Of a DNA stretch of 64,000 bases, positions 1-9,600 are shown piece after piece. Under the pieces are notes generated by a model. The model was not told the origin of the DNA. It ran no database searches and saw nothing but the letters and a program-made list of their open reading frames with translations. The stretch comes from Eubacteriales Family XIII. Incertae Sedis bacterium (lineage in GTDB: Bacteria > Bacillota > Clostridia > Peptostreptococcales > Anaerovoracaceae): positions 17,536 to 81,535 of the forward strand of contig JAISTX010000039.1 of the NCBI GenBank assembly GCA_031272365.1, read 5' to 3'. The first letter of the stretch is position 1. Each line of letters begins with the position of its first letter. Made by a program: the position numbers and the translations under genes.

Positions 1-1578
1 GGGGAGGAAATCGGTGAGGGCCTCGATCTCCAAGGGGAAATGCGCCTCCAGCATTGCGTCCGTTTCCTCCTTCAGCTCCGCCGCGCCGTCCCGGAGCGCC
101 CCGCTGCTGTCTGCGAGCAGCCTCGCGCCCTCGTTCATGTCCTGCGCGCCCGCGGCGATCCTCTCGTAGTTTTCCCGGATCGACCCGACCCCGCGCGTGT
201 AGGAGGAGACGCCCGCGTCCAGCGACTCGTCGCTCGCCCGGAGCGCCGCGATCGCGCCCTGGAGCTTCCCGATCCCGCCGTTCAGCGCGTCGACCGCGCC
301 CGGCAGCGCCGCCATGGATTCGTTGAACGCCGCGAGCTGCCCCTCGAGGGCGGCCGCAGCGGCGGCGGCCTCCGCCAGGCCTTTGTCGACCTCGTCCAGG
401 TAGGCCTGCGTAACGCCGAGCGCCACCTGCGCGTCCGGGGACAGCGCGTCGGGGTCCATCCCGGCCTGCGCCAGCGCATCCCGGACGGCCGGCTCGAGGA
501 CCTCGTAGCCGACCCCTCCGGACAGGGCGCCCAGGCTGCCGGACAGGGCTGCCTGGGCATCGGCCAGCGCGGCGGCCGCGCCGCTGAGGTCCCGTGCGGA
601 GGAGGCGGAAAACGACAAGGCGCCCGCGCCGGATTCGATCTCGCGCAGGGCCGCGAGGACCGCGGAAGACCCTGCTGCCAGATCCGCCGATTTCCCGTCC
701 AGCGCGGCGAGCCCGTCCTTCACGCCCTGAACGCCGTCGAGGAGCTCCTGCGCGCCGCCGCTCAGCTTCGCCGCCGCCTCATCGATTTCCCGCGACCCGT
801 CCGACAGGTCTGAAACGCCGCCCTCAAGGCTGTCGCGGTCCTCGGCCTCCCGCCGCACCGCTTCCTGGAAATAGATGTCCTCCACTTCTTCCGGGCTGAT
901 TTCCAGCGCGAGCAGATGGTCTTTCAGCGCCCCCTCGCCCGCGCCCGGCCCGAGCCGGTAGGCATAGCGGTACGTCTCGCCGAACTGCGCCCCGCCGCCC
1001 ACGCGCAAGCGCTCGTAGTCCCCCTCCGTGACAAACGCCGTGCCGAACCCCCAGTCGTCGGACGCCATGTCCGTCAAATTCCTCTTGCAGGTATCGTAGT
1101 CCGGCGTCGTGACGGTGCCGGTGACCTGGAACGATCGGCCCGCGATCAAAAGATCGCCGCCGGCGGAAAGCCCGTGCGCTGCCGCGTAGAGCCGCTCGAC
1201 CGCGATCTCGCCCGCCGCCGACGCCACGCGCCCTTCCGTGGGCTCCAAGAGGTTGATGGCCTCCCGGTTTTTCATCACGCGCAGGACGGTCCCGTCGTCC
1301 ATCTCGAATTCGAGGTAGAAGCAGGGCTCTATCGTCACGCCCAGCGCCTCTATCCCTGTTATTTCCGTTTCAGCCAGCGGGACGAGCGTCCCGAATTCCC
1401 CGTCCTCCAGCTGGTTGGCCGCCGCCTTCCCGTCGACGGTCCGCATCACGCTCAGGCCGGACCCGATGATCCCGGTGACGAGGAACATGGAGACGGCGAT
1501 CAGGCAAAACAGCATGGCGTTGCGGACCGCGTTCGCCTTCAGATCCCGCAGGGCGCGCTTGAATAATATGCCCTGCAT
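1..1578 (-). CDS. FtsX-like ABC transporter permease with coiled-coil insert (partial, C-terminus off window)
   Basis: Open frame running off the left edge; 526 codons visible. The start ATG shares its A with the TGA of the upstream ATPase gene (TGATG), so the two are translationally coupled. Residues about 19-41 form one transmembrane helix (CLIAVSMFLVTGIIGSG), as in FtsX/MacB permeases. A MacB-like periplasmic region follows, then a long helical stretch (about 260-520) rich in repeating LxxG and ALxxG heptad-like units, like the YhgE/Pip-type insert of large Bacillota permeases. With the ATPase it should form a mechanotransmission-type exporter. It is the last visible gene of the metallophore-like operon, so a role in release of the product is possible but is inferred from position only. 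Confidence 0.82.
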   Translation of the reverse strand, partial: MQGILFKRALRDLKANAVRNAMLFCLIAVSMFLVTGIIGSGLSVMRTVDGKAAANQLEDGEFGTLVPLAETEITGIEALGVTIEPCFYLEFEMDDGTVLRVMKNREAINLLEPTEGRVASAAGEIAVERLYAAAHGLSAGGDLLIAGRSFQVTGTVTTPDYDTCKRNLTDMASDDWGFGTAFVTEGDYERLRVGGGAQFGETYRYAYRLGPGAGEGALKDHLLALEISPEEVEDIYFQEAVRREAEDRDSLEGGVSDLSDGSREIDEAAAKLSGGAQELLDGVQGVKDGLAALDGKSADLAAGSSAVLAALREIESGAGALSFSASSARDLSGAAAALADAQAALSGSLGALSGGVGYEVLEPAVRDALAQAGMDPDALSPDAQVALGVTQAYLDEVDKGLAEAAAAAAALEGQLAAFNESMAALPGAVDALNGGIGKLQGAIAALRASDESLDAGVSSYTRGVGSIRENYERIAAGAQDMNEGARLLADSSGALRDGAAELKEETDAMLEAHFPLEIEALTDFLP

Positions 1579-2276
1579 CACCACACCAGCTCCGCGGCGG
1601 GCGCCGGATGGCTATTTGCGTACTCCGCCTGAATCATCCCGTCCCGCAGCTTGACCACCTGGTGCGCCATCCCGCTCACCGCTTCGTTGTGCGTGACGAT
1701 GAGCATCGTGGTCCCGTAGGCGCGGTTGACCTTCTCCAGCAGGATGAGCACGTCCTTCGCCGTCGCAGAGTCCAGCGCGCCCGTCGGCTCGTCGCAGAGC
1801 AGCAGCTTCGGGTTTTTGACCAGGGCGCGCGCGAGCGCGCAGCGCTGCTGCTGGCCGCCGGAGAGCTGCGGCGGGAATTTGCCGCGCTGGTCCCAGATGT
1901 CCATCGTCTCCAGCAGCCCCCCCACGTCCAGCGGGTCGTCCGACAGGTAGGCGCAGACCTCTATGTTCTCCGCGACCGTGAGGTTCGGGATCAGGTTGTA
2001 GAACTGGAACACGAAGCCCAGCGTGCTCCGCCGGTATTCCGAGAGCGCCGCCGGAGCGAGGCCCGTGACCTCCAGCCCGCCCACGCGGATGTGGCCGCCG
2101 TCCACCGCGTCCAGCCCGCCGATGACATTGAGCAGCGTGGACTTCCCGGATCCGGACGGCCCCAGGATCACGCAGACACTGCCTTCCGCGACCTGCATGC
2201 TGACGCCGCTGAGAACCTGCGCATGGCTGCCGCCGGCGCCGTAGCTCTTGCTGATGTTTTCCGTCTCTACGAACAT
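1578..2276 (-). CDS. LolD/MacB-type ABC transporter ATP-binding protein
   Basis: A 232-residue ATPase with Walker [10 protein letters not shown], signature LSGGQQQR, Walker [13 protein letters not shown] and switch His VTHNEAV. This is the typical length and motif set of LolD/MacB/FtsE-like ATPases paired with FtsX permeases. A GTG at 2285 is also in frame, but AGGAGG at 2285-2290 sits 8 nt before the ATG at 2276 and overlaps that GTG, so ATG 2276 is chosen. It starts 28 bp after the phosphopantetheinyl transferase stop and overlaps the permease start, so it reads as a continuation of the biosynthetic operon. Confidence 0.93.
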   Translation of the reverse strand: MFVETENISKSYGAGGSHAQVLSGVSMQVAEGSVCVILGPSGSGKSTLLNVIGGLDAVDGGHIRVGGLEVTGLAPAALSEYRRSTLGFVFQFYNLIPNLTVAENIEVCAYLSDDPLDVGGLLETMDIWDQRGKFPPQLSGGQQQRCALARALVKNPKLLLCDEPTGALDSATAKDVLILLEKVNRAYGTTMLIVTHNEAVSGMAHQVVKLRDGMIQAEYANSHPAPAAELVW

Positions 2277-2304
2277 AGCGCACACCTCCTACAAAGCAGC
2301 CGCA

Positions 2305-2940
2305 TCATATGACCAAGTCGTTGACGCCGAAAACGCCAAGCCTTACCGGCAATCTGCAGCCGGAACACACGGTCAAATAAAACCCTTGAAACCGCCTGGA
2401 CCAATACCACCTGCCCCCGGAGCAAAACGCCGCGCCCGGGGCTGCGTGGAAATCCATATGGGCCAGGCCGTCCCGTATCCCCGCCCCGCTGTATTTCAGG
2501 CAGGCCTCCTTCAGCGTCCACAGCCGGGTGAACTCCACCTGCGGCTCTTTCGAACGCGCAATATGCGCCCGTTCCCCTTCCGCCAGCGCAAGAGGGACGA
2601 TATACTCCGCGAATTCCTCGACGTCGATGCCGACCGGGCTTTCCGCGACCGCACAAGCCGCGACATCCCCGCTATGGGAAAGGCTGAAATGAACGCCGCG
2701 CCCGTCGCGCAAAACCGGTTTTTCGCCCGGCAAATGCTTTAGCTCCGGCCGCTTGCCGCGGTAGCCCGTTTTTTTCAGCGCCATCGCCAATAGCGCATAG
2801 GCAGCGGCCGAGAGGCGTTTGTCGCGAAAATAGCAAAAGCGGTCGATCTTCTCCCGGCGTTGATCCGGGCAAGCCGCGTATAGCGTTTCAAAAACACCCT
2901 CCGTCATGCTCTGGACATCGTGGGACAGATAGATCAGCAT
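2305..2940 (-). CDS. Sfp-type 4'-phosphopantetheinyl transferase
   Basis: A 211-residue enzyme that transfers phosphopantetheine from CoA to the conserved serine of carrier domains. The Sfp/HetI motifs are clear: HFSLSHS near residue 84, GIDVE near 103 (Mg-binding Asp/Glu) and WTLKEACLKYSGAG near 142. The ATG overlaps the thioesterase stop by 7 nt. The operon encodes one ACP fused to the ligase, one ACP and one PCP in the large protein, and PCPs in two further proteins. All need this modification, so this is the dedicated activating enzyme. Confidence 0.95.
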   Translation of the reverse strand: MLIYLSHDVQSMTEGVFETLYAACPDQRREKIDRFCYFRDKRLSAAAYALLAMALKKTGYRGKRPELKHLPGEKPVLRDGRGVHFSLSHSGDVAACAVAESPVGIDVEEFAEYIVPLALAEGERAHIARSKEPQVEFTRLWTLKEACLKYSGAGIRDGLAHMDFHAAPGAAFCSGGRWYWSRRFQGFYLTVCSGCRLPVRLGVFGVNDLVI

Positions 2941-3629
2941 ATCAGCAAGCGGTTGATCGCCCCGCAGACCGCTTCGGCGTTTTCAAGCAAAAACATATGC
3001 GTCCCCTCAAACTCGAAAAACTCGCATTTCCCAGATGCGTAGTGTCCCCAGGAGAGTATTTTCTCCCGGTCCATGGCCTCCCCGGCCCCGCAGAGTATGG
3101 CTATGTCGCAGGGGTATTTGACAGGCTGCCGGGGCTCATCGCCATATGCCTCCAGCATCCGGAAATCGCTGCGCAGCACCGGCAGGAACAGATCCCGCAA
3201 AGGTTTTTTCTGGAACACCTCGGGCGGGATGTCGCCATACCGCTCCAGCGCGCACATGAAGTCTTCATCCGAAAGCGGCGACAGCACCTCCCCGACATTG
3301 CCCAGATGCGGCGGGTAGTTTCCGGACAGGAGCACCCTGCAAGGCAACGGGTCCCCCCCGGCGGCAAGGCAGCCCAATACCTCTGCCGCGATCCAGCTTC
3401 CCATGCTATGCCCCAAAATCACATACGGCTCCCCGTCCAATTCGCGAAGTATGACATGATAGGCGTCGAGCGCCGCGGCGTGAAGGCTGTCATACAAAGG
3501 CTCGCGGATGCGCGCGCCGCGCCCGGCCAGTTCGACCGGAACCAGCTGGATCCCCTCATCTAAGTGCGCGGACAATTTCCGGTAGGAAACGGCAGATCCG
3601 CCGGCATGCGGGATGCAAAACAGTTTCAA
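2934..3629 (-). CDS. Type II (external) thioesterase of the PKS/NRPS operon
   Basis: A 231-residue alpha/beta hydrolase of the GrsT/YbtT type that clears mis-primed or stalled acyl groups from carrier domains. It begins KLFCIPHAGGSA, has the nucleophile elbow GHSMGSW near residue 77 and the catalytic His in EGTHMFLLEN near the C-terminus. The open frame extends far upstream, but that part is antisense-frame noise inside the megasynthase. The likely start is the TTG at 3629, overlapping the megasynthase TGA and preceded by AAGG 7 nt upstream. Yersiniabactin and pyochelin operons carry the same accessory enzyme. Confidence 0.9.
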   Translation of the reverse strand: MKLFCIPHAGGSAVSYRKLSAHLDEGIQLVPVELAGRGARIREPLYDSLHAAALDAYHVILRELDGEPYVILGHSMGSWIAAEVLGCLAAGGDPLPCRVLLSGNYPPHLGNVGEVLSPLSDEDFMCALERYGDIPPEVFQKKPLRDLFLPVLRSDFRMLEAYGDEPRQPVKYPCDIAILCGAGEAMDREKILSWGHYASGKCEFFEFEGTHMFLLENAEAVCGAINRLLIC

Positions 3630-6600
3630 TTCATCACCTTCTCTCTGTCTTCGAGCGCGGACAGGATCCGTATCATCCCGTCTTTTTCGTAGACGGCCTC
3701 GACGCCGGCATCCACCCAGTCCGCCTCTTCCTCCTGGCCGCCTGCGCTTTTTTTCATGCAATGCAGATGCCCCTTCACGCCTATTGCGCAAACGGAACCC
3801 AGATAGTTTCGAATCTGCATGCTTTCCGCATGGAAAGGGTACCCGCCGGCCGGCAAGGGCTCTGCGGTGTTGATCTGCGCCACGGGGTAGTAGAGCGCGG
3901 GCGGATCGACGCCGGGTATCTCGGGGATCACGAAAATATCCGCATGGATGAAATGCAGCCTGACTTGCTCCGCCTGGCTGCCCTGGATCCCGTTCCCGTA
4001 AAGCACCACGGTGTGGATATCCTGGCAGCCGAAATGCGCCTCCGCTTGTGCCTCTTGGAGCAATTCCCCGACCGATTCGGCGGCGCAAAACAGCACGGAG
4101 CTGTCAACCACGTAGGGCGCGCCATTCCGGGACCGCAGCAAGCCTTCCACCTTCCCGGACAAAAGCCCCTCCGGCGCGGCCTCGCCGCCCGCCAAAAGCT
4201 GCGCCGGCGGCTTGGGCGCAATGCCGTCAAAATCCGAGCCGCGTTCGCATATCCCGTCCAGCAGCGCGACGAAAGCGTCGAACATGCTCCGGACAAGCGC
4301 CGGGTCCATGGCGTTTTCGACAAAATCCCAGGCGATTGTGAGCTTCCCGCCAAGCACGGTGACCTGGTTGTCCAGCAGAATCTGCGGCGTCTGGCTGATC
4401 GCGTATTTCAATTCCCCGAAATCCTCCCATCCGGCGACATCCTCGTCAAAAATGGCGCAGGTGAAGACCGCCGGCACAAACGCCTGCTCTGCGCCGCCCG
4501 CTTGGCGCCTCAGGTCCTTCAGGAATTCGATGCCGTCGTAATACCTATGGTCCAGGTCGGCGGCAAACTGTTTCTGCACCGCACGCGCCTGCCCCCAGAA
4601 ATCCAGCCCTTTTTCCATCATCACCTCGAAGATGACCGTCGACGTAAAATCCCCCATAAACTCATTGAGATGCTCATAAAACCCCAGCCTATTGAACATC
4701 GTGATATTGATGCAATAATGCTCTTCGTTGCAGTATTCGGACAGAATCCGGCAGTAGGCGGCGCAGATCAGCGATGCGGGCGTGACATTGTTCTCGGCCG
4801 CCGCGCGCTTGATGCGATCCCACCGGCCGCGGTCGAACGCGGCCTGGAGCCGGCGGAACACCGGCTGCCGCACCCGGTCGATATCCGTGAGGACAGGCAG
4901 GGAAATCGGCGCGGGGAAACCCGGGGCTCTGCTTTGCCAATAATCCCTGTGCCGCGCGTAGGTATCGGATTCCTGGAACGCGCGGAGCGAAGCCAGATAA
5001 TCCGCCATATGGAAGTCAAAGCCCGGCAGCGGCTCGTCCGTCCGGCTGCAATGGAGCAGCTCGCCGCTGAAAATAAAGAAGCTGGCCGCATCCGCAATCA
5101 TCACGTCGATGTCGATGAAAAGCAAATGGCGCCCTTCCGACAGCTTCATGGCGTAGATGCGGAAGAGGGGCCATTTCCCCAGGTCAAACAGCCGGTGCGA
5201 CGCCGCGCCCCTGAATTCCTTGATCCGCAAATCCTGCGCATACGAGGACATCGCGGAAATGTCCTCGACCTCGATGGTATACGGGGGGGCCTCGCGCAGC
5301 ACTTGCTGGGCGCCCTCGGGATACACCACTGTCCGCAGGGCCGGCTGGCGCGCGATGACAAGGTTCAGGCCCCGCTGCAGCGTTTCGATATCCATCGAGG
5401 ACTCGACCTCCGCATAGTAGTGGCAAGAGGTGTTGCCCAACGCGAACCCGCCCCTGCGCCCCAGCAGATACGCCGCCTGGATCGCGCCCAGCGGGAATGC
5501 CTGGTCCGTTTGCTGCGGCTGGACCCGGAAAGCGGACATATCTTCCTGTATGGCTGCCCCCCCTCCCCTGGAATCAACCAGCGCCGCAAGGCTTTCGATC
5601 TCCGGGCGCTCGTAGACGTCGCTCAGGGAAACCGTGATGCCTGCCTCCTTGAGCCGGGACACGATCTCGATCGTTTTCAGGGAATCCCCCCCGATTTCAA
5701 AGAGGTTCGCGCCCACGCCTATCCGGTCGACTTTCAGCACATCCGCAAAAATGCGGCACATGGTCTTCTCCGTTTCCGTGGCCGGCTCTTTCAACGGGGC
5801 GCCTTCCGCGCCCAGCTGCGGCAGCGGCAGGGCCTTCCGGTCCACCTTCCCGTTTTGGTTGAGCGGGATGGCGTCAATCGGGAAGATATGCGAAGGGACC
5901 ATGTATGCCGGCAGTTTCTGCGCAAGATAACCCTTCAATTCGATTTCCGGGATATAGCGGACCCGCTTGTTTGCAAACGCGAGGACCACGTGCTGGTCGA
6001 AGCACGCTGCCGGGGCGCCGTCCGCCGGGAAATAGCGCACGCGGTCAAACCCCTGCCCCTCCATTTTCCTTTTCCATTGCGGCGCGTCCAGCAGCACATC
6101 GTTTGTGAGCAGCCGCTCGTCCTCGTACCCGGAAAAGCCCTCGATCAAGCCGATGGACACTTTGTAGTACAGCTTGTTCTGCGTCAACTCCAGGATGGCG
6201 AGCATGCCGCCGTCGGACAGCAAAGACCGCAAATGGCCGAGCGTGGCATCCAGGATTTTCGCATCATGGAGCACATTCGCGCCGATGACGATATCGTAGG
6301 ACCCCAATGGAAAGCCTTGCACCTGCGGGTACAGATCGATGTTGTAAAGCTTGTACTCCATGCATTCAAAGCCCTTGAATTTCTCTTCTGCCTGATGCGT
6401 GAAGAAGGTGGAGATGTCCGTGAAGGTGTAGCGCACGGAATACCCTTTGACCTTTTCGAGGACGGCGGCGGTCGTCCCCCCCGTCCCCGCCCCAAATTCA
6501 AGGATGGAGACGGTGCGGCCCTGCCCGTTTTGGCGGATGTACTCTTCGACAGAGCTTGCGATCAGCCCGTTTACGTATTCCGCCACGGGGTTGTAGCGGT

Positions 6601-9600
6601 AGAAATTTTCGGCGCGCCCGGTGGTTCCGTCCTGGAACAAAATCGTCAGCGGGTTCATATCGGCTTTGAGTATTTCCGCGATATGGCGGTTGCACAAGAT
6701 CAGGTACTCCACGGATTCCTGCCATAATGGATAGTATTCCGACTCCTTTATCTGCGCGAGATAGGCGTCGATGTCCACGAGCCCCGGCGCTTCTACCGCC
6801 GCGTATCCCCCGCCCCTCCTTTCCAAAATCCCCTGCTGCACGAGCGCGTCGGCCCATTGCGCCATCAGCTTCCGGTATTTTTCCGCGACCTTGCCCTGTT
6901 GCACCAGCCGGTCGACAGACAGCCCCGGGCCCGCGGCGTCGAAAGCGCCGAACCCAAGGAACGTATTGACCATGATGCCCAGGCTCATATTTTCCAGGAT
7001 CTGCGACGTGCGCAGATATTCCTGCGGCGTGATCGTATCCGGCAGGATTTCCGACTGCCTGAGGATCGCCGCTTCCGAAAACGCGGGCGCGCAGGGTTCG
7101 GCGCGTTCCATTTCTTCCGGCGTGTAGTAGGCGAGGATTCTCTTCTCGTTTCCGCCCTGCCCCACCACCGTTGCGACCGCTTCCTCGACGCCTTTGTATT
7201 CCGACAGGCATTTTTCGATCTCGCCGAGCTCCACGCGGAATCCCCGGATTTTCACCTGCTCGTCTTTCCGGCCGCGGAATTCGATGCACCCCTGGCCCAT
7301 ATACCGCCCGAAATCCCCCGTGTCGTACATGCGGTCCTTCCCCGCCCCGACCCTCCGGAAGGACTGATCCGTCAACCCCTCTTCGTTGAGATAGCCTTCC
7401 GCCAGCCCCTTCCCCGCAATGAACAGGCGGCCTTCCACCCAGTCCGGGCAGGGGCGGCCGAACACATCGAATATATGGAACTGCTGGTTGGCCAAAGGAT
7501 ATCCGTAGGGAATGGAATTCCATTCAGGCTCGATGCCGGAAACCTCATAATAATTCGACCAAATGGACGCCTCGGTGGCGCCGCCCATGCTGATCAGCCT
7601 TGCGTTTGGGAGGGCCCTTCGGATTTTGTCAAAGCAATCCAGCGGGATCCAGTCCCCCGACAAAATGACATGGCGTATGGACAAGTCCTGGTGCCCGCCA
7701 TGCAGCAGGAAATTCAAATAGGCTTCCAATAGCGCGGGGACCGTATTCCATAAGGTGACGCCGTTTTTCATGGACAAATCCCGCCACGCCACCGGGTCGG
7801 TCCGCTCCGCTTCCGTCGGCAGGACAAGCGTCCCGCCGGCGGACAGCACGCCGAAGATATCGTACACGGACAGGTCGAAGCTCACCGATGACAAACCCAA
7901 TACGCGGTCCTGGCAGGAGAGCTTCAGCAGCCTGGACACATCCTGGATGGTGTTCATCGCCGCCTTGTGCGTGATCATGACGCCCTTGGGCGCCCCTGTC
8001 GAGCCCGACGTGTAGATGACGTAGGCAAGGCTGTCCGGGGAGGGCCTTGCCTCCGCGAAGGGCGGCGTATCCACCGCAAAATCCGGCGGGGTTTGCACGG
8101 CAAACGCAACCTCCCCCGCCCCCTCCAGGCAGCTGTCCGTGATGAGCATCCGGCTTCCGGATTGCTCCGCGATCAGGCGCGTCCGTTCCCAAGGCGATGT
8201 GCAGAGCAGCGGGACATACACGGCGCCCGCGCGCAAAATCCCGAAGATGACCGCGATCAAGTCGAAGGATTTCTCCATCTGGACCACGATCTTGTCCCCG
8301 GCCGCGATGCCTTGGGATTGCAGGCATGCGGCAATCTGCCCGGAGCGCTCCCACAGCTGCGCGTACCGATACGCCTCGCCCCGGCAGACGACCGCGACGC
8401 GGTTTTCGGGATCCGCGGCATGGGCAGCGGCCAGCTCGTGCAGCAGCAATTCCGGCAACTCCCTGGCAGTGGCGTTTGCCCGCCCATGCTCCTGTTTCTG
8501 CCTCTCCGGCCGCAGATCGCCGACGCAGTCGTCGAAGCGCGCGGCATCGCCGCAAAGCCGCTCTATGATCTGCATGTTTGCGTCGAACATGTCGTCGGCC
8601 ACCCGGTCGCAAAACACCCCTTCGAGGACGTCCCAGGAGATCGCGACGCCGCCCGCTTCCGGGTAGATCTGGTAATCCATCCACACCTGCGGCGTCGAAG
8701 ACACGGACCACCCGATATTGCCGTAAAACCGGTTCATCGCCGCCGCGTCGACCTCAAGCCCGATCGCGCTCGTGAAAACGACGGGGTAGATGCGTGGCTC
8801 GCCGGCGCAGTGCTGGTTGATATCCTTGACGAAGCGCACCGCCGAATAATCGCTGTGCGCCATGTCCTGGAGGATCTGCGCCTGCAGGCGTTTTGCGTTC
8901 CCGGCGAGCGGCTCGTTTTTCCTTTCGATTTCCACGAGCATCAGTTTTGTGAAATCGCCGACGATGTCCCTGACCTGGCCATGCACCGCGTCGCGCTCGA
9001 AGACGGTCAGCATGACGCCGAACCGCTCCCCCGCGCCCCAGGCCGAAAGCACTTCCGCGTAGATCGCCAGGAGCGCCGAAGACGGGGTGAGGCCGCGCGC
9101 GGAAGCGCAATCCGCAAAGCGTTTCCACGCGTCTTTTGGGATCAGGCGCTTCCTCCTTTGAAACCTCCCCCGGAAGCCCCTTGCGTCGACGTTTTTCACA
9201 GGGAGCTTCGGCGGCCCGGGGAAGCCTTTGGCCCGGCTTCTCCAGTATTCTTCGCATTGGCTGTAATGCGGCGCGTTCTTTTTGGCTTCCCGGTATTGCA
9301 GGTAGTCGCGGAAGGAGATCTCCAGCGGGGCCGGGTCTTCCCCCGCATACAGCCTTTCCAGGTCGCGCCAAAGTATCTGCAGGCTCATCGCGTCCGCAAT
9401 CATGAAATCAATCCCAAAATGAATGCGCCAATCCGTTTCGCTGATTTGCGTCAGGCGCAAATCAAACAGGGGCTCCCCCAGCGGTATGACGCGGCTGGAC
9501 ATGGCGTCGCGCGTCTTTGCCAGATGCGCGTCCATGTCCCCGATCCCGTCCATGCGGTATACGGTATAGGGAATCCGTATCTCCTCCTCCACCTTTTGAT

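Noticed and set aside
2934..4088. Longer N-terminal version of the thioesterase
   Set aside because: The extra 150 residues are in the wrong frame of the megasynthase and Arg-rich; the conserved start KLFCIPHAGG coincides with the TTG at the stop overlap.
3761..6727. Very long open frame on the plus strand (988 codons)
   Set aside because: It lies entirely antisense to the megasynthase, is rich in Arg/His/Gln/Val as expected for the complement of GC-rich coding DNA, and matches no domain.
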